Of a stretch of DNA of 64,000 nt, positions 57,129 to 64,000 are shown piece by piece. Both the position numbers and the translations under genes were made by a program. This DNA comes from Rhizobiaceae bacterium. GTDB taxonomy: Bacteria; Pseudomonadota; Alphaproteobacteria; Rhizobiales; Rhizobiaceae. The notes beneath the pieces were generated by a model. It had not been told where the DNA came from and did not search any database. It worked only from the letters and a program-made list of their open reading frames with translations. The stretch is taken from NCBI GenBank assembly GCA_019635715.1, contig JAHBYY010000009.1, positions 1 through 64,000 on the forward strand, read 5' to 3'. Position 1 is the first letter of the stretch. Each line of letters opens with the position of its first letter.

Positions 57129-59747
57129 ATGGCCAAGGACATGCGCGGCGATTTCTATCCCGTTCCGATCGTGGATCAGGGAACGCGACCGGGCGCGATC
57201 GCCCGGCTGATCGTGTTCATCGTGGTGCTGACCGGTGCCGCGGTCGTCTTCGGCATTTTCCGCGACAGGCTGGGCGATCCCTTCCTGCTCGGCATGCTGG
57301 GCGTCCTGGCGATGACCGGCGTCGGCTTCCTGTTCGCCACCGCCATCGGCTTCGTCCAGATCGCGGGGAGGTCGACCACCGACGACCTCTCCAAATCGTT
57401 CATCGATTCGCTCGCCCAGGGCCTCGTCGTCACCGATGGCAGGGGGCGGGTGATCTACGCCAACCGTGCCTATGCCGACATGACCGGCGCGACCAGCGCC
57501 GCCGACCTGAAGACGGTCGAGTCGCTGCTTTCTGATGTGCCGGAGGCCTCCGACACCGTCTACAGGCTCGCATCCGGCCTCAAGGATGGGGTGGCGGGCT
57601 CCGGCGAGTTCCGCATGTCGCGTTCGCTGAAGCCCGGCCAGGACGTCGCGCCGCGCTGGTACCGCGTGCAGGCCCGCACCTTCAAGGTGCCCGGCGAGCG
57701 GCAGCCCTATTTCAGTTGGCAGCTCGCCGACATTTCGCGCGAGCGCGCCGAACAGGAGCGGTTCTTCCTCGATCTGCAGCAGGCGATCGATCACCTCGAC
57801 CATGCGCCCGCCGGCTTTTTCGCCGCCGATCCGGAAAGCCGCATCACCTACATAAACGCAACCCTTGCCGAATGGCTCGGCCTCGACCTGGCGAGTTTTA
57901 CCGCCGGCGCCATGCGCCTCGACGAAATCGTCGCGCGCGACGGCATGGCGCTGGTCCGTTCCGTCAAGGCGGATCCGGGCACGGTGCGCAACACCGTCGT
58001 CGACCTCGATCTGACGACGGCTGCCGGCCAGGCGCTGCCCGTGCGCTTCCTGCATCGGGTGACCGCCAATCGCGACGGCACCACCGGCGCGACACGGACC
58101 ATCGTGCTCAATCGCACCCAGGGTGAAGATTCGTCCGCCGATCTGCGGGCGGCGGAGATCCGGTTCACGCGCTTCTTCAACTCGACGCCGATGGCGATCG
58201 CCGGCATCGACCATCAGGGACGGATCGTGCGCACCAATGCGCCGTTCTTCTCGCTGTTCTCGTCGATCGTCGACCGCGATGCGATCGACCGCCACGTGCG
58301 GTTCGACCTGGTGATCCACGAGCGCGACCGGGCGCAATTCGCGGCGGCGCTGGAAAAGGCGCGGCAGCGGCGGGCCGAGATCGAGCCGATCGATACGGTG
58401 CTTCCCGGCAATGAGGACCGGCATATCCGCTTCTACGTCAACGCGGTGGCCGACGTGCCGGAAACCGGAGATGCCGACGAGGCCGCGATCGTCTACGCCG
58501 TGGAGACGACCGAGCAGAAGGCGCTCGAAGGCCAGATGGCGCAGAGTCAGAAGATGCAGGCCGTCGGACAGCTCGCCGGCGGCATCGCGCACGACTTCAA
58601 CAACGTGCTCACCGCCATCATCATGGCGTCGGACCTGCTGCTGACCAGCCACCGGCCGTCGGATCCGTCGTTCCCCGACATCATGAACATCAAGCAGAAC
58701 GCCAACCGTGCCGCCTCGCTGGTCCGGCAGTTGCTGGCGTTCTCGCGCAAGCAGACGCTGCGCCCCGAAGTGCTGAACCTCACCGATGTGCTGGCGGACC
58801 TGCGCATGCTGCTGGCGCGGCTTGTCGGCAACGAGGTTAAGCTCAAGATCGATCACGGCCGCGATCTCTGGCCGGTGCGCGTTGACATCGGGCAGTTCGA
58901 ACAGGTGATCGTCAACCTCGCGGTCAATGCCCGTGACGCGATGCCGGGCGGCGGCACGCTCACCGTCCGGACCCGCAACCTGCCGGCGGACGAGGCGGCG
59001 ACCTTTGCCTACCACCGCGAGCTGGACAGTGCCGATTTCGTGCTGGTCGAGATCGAGGATACCGGAACGGGCATTCCGCCGGACGTCCTCAAGCAGATAT
59101 TCGAGCCGTTCTTCACCACCAAGGAGGTGGGGAAGGGCACCGGCCTCGGCCTGTCGATGGTCTACGGCATCATCAAGCAGACCGGCGGCTTCATCTTCTG
59201 CGAGTCCGAGGTCGGCAAGGGCACGGTGTTCCGCATCTTCCTGCCCCGGCATGTCGCGCAGGCGCAGGCCGCCGCGCAGCAGCCGGCGGCCGACGCGCCG
59301 CTGCAACTGGCGGGCGACGCCGCCGTCGTCAAGCCGGCGCCGGCCAAGGAGGCGACCGAGGCGCGCGACCTGTCCGGCTCGGCCACCGTCCTGCTGGTGG
59401 AAGACGAGGACGCCGTGCGCATGGGCGGACTGAGGGCGCTGACCTCGCGCGGCTACACGGTCCACGAGGCGTCGTCCGGCGTCGAGGCGCTGGAGGTCTA
59501 CACGGAGCTCGACGGCAAGATCGACATCGTCGTCTCCGACGTGGTGATGCCCGAGATGGACGGTCCGACGCTGCTCGGCGAGTTGCGCAAGCGCGATCCC
59601 GACATCAAGTTCATCTTCGTCTCGGGCTACGCCGAGGATGCCTTCGCCCGCAATCTGCCGGCCGACGCGAAGTTCGGGTTCCTGCCGAAGCCCTTCTCGC
59701 TCAAGCAATTGGCCACCGTCGTCAAGGAAGTCCTGGAGGGGAAGTAG
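57129..59747 (+). CDS. cckA: Hybrid sensor histidine kinase CckA
   Basis: An 872-residue cell-cycle kinase that phosphorylates ChpT, and through it CtrA and CpdR. Two membrane helices (about 20-42 and 48-74) precede PAS domains (about 90-200 and later), a HisKA domain with His488 in [16 protein letters not shown], an ATPase domain ([30 protein letters not shown]), and a C-terminal receiver with Asp804 in [13 protein letters not shown]. All catalytic residues are intact. A perfect CtrA-type box lies elsewhere in this window (24.9 kb). Confidence 0.95.
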   Translation: MAKDMRGDFYPVPIVDQGTRPGAIARLIVFIVVLTGAAVVFGIFRDRLGDPFLLGMLGVLAMTGVGFLFATAIGFVQIAGRSTTDDLSKSFIDSLAQGLVVTDGRGRVIYANRAYADMTGATSAADLKTVESLLSDVPEASDTVYRLASGLKDGVAGSGEFRMSRSLKPGQDVAPRWYRVQARTFKVPGERQPYFSWQLADISRERAEQERFFLDLQQAIDHLDHAPAGFFAADPESRITYINATLAEWLGLDLASFTAGAMRLDEIVARDGMALVRSVKADPGTVRNTVVDLDLTTAAGQALPVRFLHRVTANRDGTTGATRTIVLNRTQGEDSSADLRAAEIRFTRFFNSTPMAIAGIDHQGRIVRTNAPFFSLFSSIVDRDAIDRHVRFDLVIHERDRAQFAAALEKARQRRAEIEPIDTVLPGNEDRHIRFYVNAVADVPETGDADEAAIVYAVETTEQKALEGQMAQSQKMQAVGQLAGGIAHDFNNVLTAIIMASDLLLTSHRPSDPSFPDIMNIKQNANRAASLVRQLLAFSRKQTLRPEVLNLTDVLADLRMLLARLVGNEVKLKIDHGRDLWPVRVDIGQFEQVIVNLAVNARDAMPGGGTLTVRTRNLPADEAATFAYHRELDSADFVLVEIEDTGTGIPPDVLKQIFEPFFTTKEVGKGTGLGLSMVYGIIKQTGGFIFCESEVGKGTVFRIFLPRHVAQAQAAAQQPAADAPLQLAGDAAVVKPAPAKEATEARDLSGSATVLLVEDEDAVRMGGLRALTSRGYTVHEASSGVEALEVYTELDGKIDIVVSDVVMPEMDGPTLLGELRKRDPDIKFIFVSGYAEDAFARNLPADAKFGFLPKPFSLKQLATVVKEVLEGK

Positions 59748-59785
59748 GACGGACGTGGCGCCGGCAGGCCGATGATGGGAAGCAG

Positions 59786-60490
59786 ATGACGCCGCACAAC
59801 GAGGCCGCCCCGGGAGATTTCGCCGGCACGGTTCTGTTGCCCGGCGACCCGTTGCGGGCGGAGTGGATCGCCGGGACGTTCCTTGATGCGCCGCGCTGCG
59901 TCAACCGTGTGCGCGGCGCCTACGGCTTCACCGGATCGTTTCGCGGGCGGCCCGTCAGCCTGCAGGCGACCGGCATCGGCCGGCCGTCGTTCACGATCTA
60001 TTTTCACGAACTCGCTGCCGGCTATGGCGTGCGTACCTTCATCCGCATCGGCTCCTGCGGGGCGCTGTTGCCGGATCAGCCGCTGCGCAAGGTCTTCATT
60101 GCCGACAGCGCGGTGATGGACGTCGACATGGCCAACGGCGTCTCGCCGGGACGGCCGGACCCTGTGCTCCATGCCGCGGCACTGCAGGCCGCGCACGACA
60201 TCGGCATCGACTGCTTGAGCGGCCCGCTCGTTTCCAGCGACGTCTTCTACCATCCGACGCCGGAGACCCGCTTCGACGTGCCGCGCGCCGCGGGAATTGT
60301 CGCCGTCGACATGGAGACCGCCAACCTGTTCACGCTGGCGGAGCAATACCAGGCCCGCGCACTGTCGATCTGCACCCTGGTCGACAACCTTTGGACCGGC
60401 GAAGAGACGCCGCTGTCGGAACGGCACGAGATATTCCGCAACATGGCGTTGCTGGCGCTCGAGGTCGCGGCGCGGATGCCGGCAGACTGA
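59786..60490 (+). CDS. deoD: Purine-nucleoside phosphorylase, DeoD type
   Basis: A 234-residue nucleoside phosphorylase of the PNP/UDP family. LLPGDPLRAEWIA, IRIGSCGALL, and VAVDMETANLFTLAE are diagnostic of the hexameric bacterial DeoD type. It starts 38 bp after cckA on the same strand, although the functions are unrelated, and ends at a long hairpin opposite rne. Confidence 0.93.
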   Translation: MTPHNEAAPGDFAGTVLLPGDPLRAEWIAGTFLDAPRCVNRVRGAYGFTGSFRGRPVSLQATGIGRPSFTIYFHELAAGYGVRTFIRIGSCGALLPDQPLRKVFIADSAVMDVDMANGVSPGRPDPVLHAAALQAAHDIGIDCLSGPLVSSDVFYHPTPETRFDVPRAAGIVAVDMETANLFTLAEQYQARALSICTLVDNLWTGEETPLSERHEIFRNMALLALEVAARMPAD

Positions 60491-60515
60491 GCACCCGCCG
60501 TCCGTCCTTCCCCGG

Positions 60516-60550
60516 GAATGAAACGGCCGGCGTTTCCGGCCGCTTCATTC
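60516..60550. terminator. Hairpin between convergent deoD and rne
   Basis: GAATGAAACGGCCGG (60516-60530) and CCGGCCGCTTCATTC (60536-60550) pair over 15 bp with one mismatch around a CGTTT loop. No T tract follows on either strand, so it may act as a bidirectional 3'-end hairpin more than a classical terminator. Confidence 0.5.
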
Positions 60551-60581
60551 GGATGATCGGCTCTGGACGATCAGGTGCGGC

Positions 60582-63491
60582 TCAGAAAAAACCCTTGCGC
60601 TGCCACCATCCCTGCCGCTTCGGGCGATCGGGCTCCGGCGGCGGGGTGGAGTCGGGCTGGGCTGCCTGTTCCGGCACCTCGGGCTGCGGAGCAGCGGTCG
60701 GCTCGGCGGTCTCGGGCGACGGCTGTTCCGGCGGCAGATCGACGGCCTCGACACTGATCGTGGCCGTCTCGGCAACCTCGATCGCCGTCTCGGTCTGTTC
60801 GACCGGCTCCGCGGCTGCGGCCTTCGTCGTGCGCTTGCGGGGCGCGCGCTTGGGGGCCGGCGCCTCGCTCGGCGCGGCGGCAACGCCTTCGTCCGCCGCC
60901 GCGGCCTTCTTGCGCGGCGACGCGCGGCGGGGCTTCTTCACCACCTCGGCAGGGGCTTCCGCCTCCGCGGTCTCGGCATCGCCGGCAGGGACGGCTTCCG
61001 GCGCGGTGCCGGGGGCTTCGTCAGCCTCGGATGCCGGTTCCGCCACGACGGCATCGACCGGTTCGCCGTCCGACATGGCGTCGAGCGCTTCCCTGAAGCC
61101 CGTCTCGGCGCCGACGTCGTCGACGGCGCCGTCCTCGGATCCTTCGGCGCGGTTGCGCCGGCCGCCACGGCGTCCGCGGCGGCGCTTCTTGCGTTCGTCC
61201 TGGCCCCGGTCAGCCGCGGCCTCCGCAGCGTCGGCGCCGTCGGCCGACACGTCGTCGTCGTCCGGACCCTCGTCCTCATCCTCGGCGGTCGCCGTGCTCG
61301 CCGCCGCGCCGGTTTCGGCCTGGTCGCGATCCCGACCGCCACGGCGGCGGCGGCGGCGGCGGCGCTTGCGATCGCCGCGCTCGTCGGTCTGTTCCGCCGG
61401 CGCGCGGGGTGCAACGTCCGCGGCGACGGTCTCCTCGACCTCCTCCTCGACGATGTCGTCGTCCTCGATCTCCGGCTCGGGCGGCACGATGACCGGCTGC
61501 GCGGTGACCGCCGGCTTCTCGGCGACCGCGCCGCGCGCGATGGCATAGTGCTGCGAACCCAGCGTCTCATCCATCTCGATCGTGATGGTGACGCCGAAAC
61601 GGCTTTCCAGTTCGGCGAGCGTCGCGCGCTTGTGGTTCAGCACATACATCGCCGTGGTCATCGGCGTGCGCACGGTGATGTGGGTGCGCGAGTCCTTCAG
61701 CAGGAACTCCTCGATGGCCCGCACGACCAGCAGCGCAACGGAGGAATCGGAGCGCACATGACCGGTGCCGCCGCAATGCGGGCAGGGCTTTGTGGTCGAC
61801 TCGAGCACGCTGGCGCGGATGCGCTGCCGGCTCATCTCCATCAGGCCGAAATGCGAGATGCGGCCGAGCTGGATGCGCGCGCGGTCGTTCTTCAGATGGT
61901 CCTTCAGCCGCTTCTCGACCGTGCGGTTGTTGCGGTTCTCCTCCATGTCGATGAAGTCGATGACGATCAGGCCCGCGAGGTCGCGCAGGCGCAACTGCCG
62001 CGCCACCTCCTCGGCGGCTTCGAGATTGGTGTGGAGCGCCGTCTCCTCGATCGAATGCTCTCGCGTCGAGCGGCCGGAGTTGACGTCGATGGCGACCAGC
62101 GCCTCGGTCTGGTTGATGATGATGTAGCCGCCGGACTTCAGGTTGACCTGCGGCTGCAGCATCTTGTCGAGCTGCGCCTCGACGCCCTGGCGCACGAAGA
62201 TCGGGACCGTGTCTCGGTAGGGCTGCACCACCTTCGCATGGCTGGGCATCAGCATGCGCATGAAGTCCTTGGCCTCGCGATAGCTTTCCTCGCCGGACAC
62301 CAGGATCTCGTCGATGTCCTTGTTGTAGAGGTCGCGCACCGACCGCTTGATCAGGCTGCCTTCCTCGTAGACGAGCGCCGGCGCGGTGGACTGCAGGGTC
62401 AACGTGCGGACGTTCTCCCAAAGCCGCATCAGATATTCGTAGTCGCGCTTGATTTCCGCCTTGGTGCGGCTCTCGCCGGCGGTGCGCAGGATCACACCCA
62501 TGCCTTGCGGCACTTCGAGATCCTGCACCACTTCCTTCAGGCGCTTGCGGTCCTGCGCATTGGTGATCTTTCGCGAGATGCCGCCGCCGCGCGCCGTGTT
62601 CGGCATCAGCACGGAGTAGCGGCCGGCCAGCGACAGGTAGGTGGTGAGCGCTGCGCCCTTGTTGCCGCGTTCCTCCTTGACCACCTGGACCAGGAGGATC
62701 TGCCGGCGCTTGATCACTTCCTGGATCTTGTACTGCCGCCGCACCGGACGGCGGCGGGCCTGCACTTCCTCCAGCGCGTCCTCCGCGCCGACGGATTCGA
62801 TTTCGGACTCGTCGGAGCCGCCGTCCTGAACGTCCTCGACGCCCCCGCCGCCCGGCGTGGCCGAAGCATCCTGATCGTCGGACCGCACCTCCTCGGAGAT
62901 CACGTCGGCGTCGACGCTGGCCGCCATGCTGGGGCCACTGGGGTCGCGCTCCTCGTCCTCGCCGGCCGGGGCCTCGGAAGGCTGAGGAGCGTCCTCCGCC
63001 GCGGTCGGAGTGTCGGAAGCCGACGCTTCGGCGGCCGGAGCGTCTTCGGCGGAAACCGCCTCGTCGACGGACGCTGCCTCGTCGCTCTCCGAGGCCGCGG
63101 CCGTCGAGCCCGGCTCCTCGCCGCGGTTGCGGTTCTTTCCGCCGCGGCGGCGCCGCCGGTTGCGGTTGCCGCGCTCGTCCTCGTCCTCGTCCTCGTCCTC
63201 GTGGGACTCGGCCTCGGCGCGCAGCAGGGCCTGCCGGTCGGCGACGGGGATCTGGTAGTAGTCGGGGTGGATCTCGCTGAAGGCGAGGAAGCCGTGGCGG
63301 TTGCCGCCATACTCGACGAACGCCGCCTGGAGCGACGGCTCCACCCGCGTCACACGGGCGAGATAGATATTGCCTTTTAGTTGTTTCTTGTCCTGGGATT
63401 CGAAATCGAATTCTTCAATGCGGTTGCCGTGAACCACGACCACCCGGGTTTCTTCCGGGTGGGAAGCGTCGATGAGCATCTTGTTGGGCAT
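60582..63491 (-). CDS. rne: Ribonuclease E
   Basis: A 969-residue endoribonuclease, core of the RNA degradosome. The N-terminal S1 domain (YLARVTRVEPSLQAAFVEYG) is interrupted by a low-complexity acidic and Arg-rich insertion at about residues 95-230, a known alphaproteobacterial trait. The catalytic region contains VAIDVNSG and LIVIDFIDM, and the zinc-link motif is KPCPHCGGTGH. The C-terminal 330 residues are alternating acidic and Arg-rich scaffold, ending in a conserved-looking QGWWQRKGFF. A promoter-like sequence lies about 440 bp upstream, implying a long leader. Confidence 0.95.
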   Translation of the reverse strand: MPNKMLIDASHPEETRVVVVHGNRIEEFDFESQDKKQLKGNIYLARVTRVEPSLQAAFVEYGGNRHGFLAFSEIHPDYYQIPVADRQALLRAEAESHEDEDEDEDERGNRNRRRRRGGKNRNRGEEPGSTAAASESDEAASVDEAVSAEDAPAAEASASDTPTAAEDAPQPSEAPAGEDEERDPSGPSMAASVDADVISEEVRSDDQDASATPGGGGVEDVQDGGSDESEIESVGAEDALEEVQARRRPVRRQYKIQEVIKRRQILLVQVVKEERGNKGAALTTYLSLAGRYSVLMPNTARGGGISRKITNAQDRKRLKEVVQDLEVPQGMGVILRTAGESRTKAEIKRDYEYLMRLWENVRTLTLQSTAPALVYEEGSLIKRSVRDLYNKDIDEILVSGEESYREAKDFMRMLMPSHAKVVQPYRDTVPIFVRQGVEAQLDKMLQPQVNLKSGGYIIINQTEALVAIDVNSGRSTREHSIEETALHTNLEAAEEVARQLRLRDLAGLIVIDFIDMEENRNNRTVEKRLKDHLKNDRARIQLGRISHFGLMEMSRQRIRASVLESTTKPCPHCGGTGHVRSDSSVALLVVRAIEEFLLKDSRTHITVRTPMTTAMYVLNHKRATLAELESRFGVTITIEMDETLGSQHYAIARGAVAEKPAVTAQPVIVPPEPEIEDDDIVEEEVEETVAADVAPRAPAEQTDERGDRKRRRRRRRRGGRDRDQAETGAAASTATAEDEDEGPDDDDVSADGADAAEAAADRGQDERKKRRRGRRGGRRNRAEGSEDGAVDDVGAETGFREALDAMSDGEPVDAVVAEPASEADEAPGTAPEAVPAGDAETAEAEAPAEVVKKPRRASPRKKAAAADEGVAAAPSEAPAPKRAPRKRTTKAAAAEPVEQTETAIEVAETATISVEAVDLPPEQPSPETAEPTAAPQPEVPEQAAQPDSTPPPEPDRPKRQGWWQRKGFF

Positions 63492-63852
63492 TGCAATTCT
63501 TTCTGCCGAACGCAGGCAGGCGGCTCGGGAACGGCAGGAACTGCCGTGCCTCGCCGCCGGATGCCGTCGTGTCGGTCATAATGATGTCCGCCTGTCGCTG
63601 CCGCCGCACATCGGTCAGGTCGCCCGCAGCCACAATGGCGCGGTATCCTGCGACTCCTTCCGTGTGTGCGCTTCCGGTCATCGCGTCTTTCGCGGATCCT
63701 TTTGAACCAAGGCCCGGAAATCCCGGACCAGCTGCTTTTGCTCGTGTTGAGCCGGTCCGGGCACGAAGCCCTGCACCGTTTCCCGCCGCCCAGGAAACCA
63801 CGCATGCGTGGCGCCCCGAACGAAATTCTTTGGCTGCCGCCTGCCCGCCATG

Positions 63853-63874
63853 CATGGGACACAAATGTCCCATG
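63853..63874 (-). promoter_or_regulatory. Perfect hairpin in the rne leader
   Basis: CATGGGACA (63853-63861) and TGTCCCATG (63866-63874) form a perfect 9-bp stem with a four-base loop, about 360 bases upstream of the rne start. RNase E autoregulates through its leader in enterics; a similar role here is only suggested by the leader's length and structure. No other gene is evident between 63492 and 64000. Confidence 0.5.
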
Positions 63875-63934
63875 TCATGCCCCATCTGATCCTGGATCGA
63901 TTCGGGCTGCGAGCATTGCAGAGCGCCGACTCTG

Positions 63935-63963
63935 CTTTTATGATTTGACTGTCTTTTAGGCAA
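63935..63963 (-). promoter_or_regulatory. Candidate rne promoter
   Basis: On the minus strand TTGCCT (63958-63963), a 17-bp spacer and TAAAAG (63935-63940) match four of six consensus bases at each hexamer. Transcription from here would give a leader of about 435 nt before rne. The match is modest and depends on spacing. Confidence 0.4.
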
Positions 63964-64000
63964 CCCCGGATCGTTGCTGCCTGGAAGATCGCGGCCCGCT

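Noticed and set aside
63945-63973. A plus-strand TTGACT that could be a promoter for a gene beyond the right edge
   Set aside because: No acceptable -10 hexamer lies at 16-18 bp spacing, and the downstream gene is outside the window.

Overview
The window is a gene-dense, GC-rich chromosomal segment from an alphaproteobacterium. It most likely comes from the Hyphomicrobiales (Rhizobiales), close to the Mesorhizobium/Phyllobacteriaceae group. Supporting points are the order erpA/dgt/argS/SPOR/scpAB/tatABC/serS/surE/pcm, a secDF fusion with its DUF498 and phytoene-synthase-like neighbours, a GAAC-N7-GAAC SOS box at recA, a perfect TTAA-N7-TTAAC CtrA-type box, cckA, a one-cysteine DksA, rhizobial palindromic repeats and a giant coiled-coil protein resembling the Growth Pole Ring protein (GPR/RgsE). 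I see no rRNA, tRNA, CRISPR array, prophage or insertion sequence. Most of the window is core genome.

Layout. 0-15 kb: Fe-S insertion protein, dGTPase homologue, arginyl-tRNA synthetase, a large SPOR-domain cell-envelope protein, condensin partners ScpA/ScpB, the TatABC translocase, seryl-tRNA synthetase, then surE-pcm-LysM/M23 lipoprotein (NlpD-like). The nagZ gene usually found between the SPOR gene and scpA in relatives is missing. 15-24 kb: a DUF815 ATPase, yajC-secDF, homologues of two mitochondrial complex I assembly factors, trmFO, and an array of six CCUCCUCCC hairpins downstream of a DUF1127 gene (cuckoo/CcsR-type small RNAs), then a DUF2157/GDYXXLXY membrane pair. 24-34 kb: a methyltransferase and recA sharing a control region, alaS, a GST, isocitrate dehydrogenase, a SPOUT RNA methyltransferase, glutamate racemase and two small or unknown proteins.

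34-44 kb is one gene of 3446 codons. Its product has two N-terminal membrane segments and then a very long helical rod. I count 52 consecutive repeat units of 29, 36 or 58 residues, followed by 12 exact 29-residue units of a second type. It is the most unusual object here and is probably a polar-growth scaffold. A small Hpt phosphotransfer protein is divergent from it.

44-64 kb: ferredoxin and its reductase, a DUF922 putative protease, the folate genes folP-folB-folK, a DUF924 protein, a CPA2 antiporter, ycjX-ycjF with a SixA-like phosphatase, dksA, a FliO-like protein, the cell-cycle kinase cckA, a nucleoside phosphorylase, and rne with a long leader that runs to the right edge.

Much of the content concerns cell envelope and cell cycle (SPOR, NlpD-like, Tat/Sec, MurI, GPR-like, Hpt, CckA, a CtrA box) and RNA control (RNase E, cuckoo RNAs, tRNA modification). 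Coordinates of motifs and repeats were counted by hand. Functions are inferred from recognisable family motifs, not from database searches.
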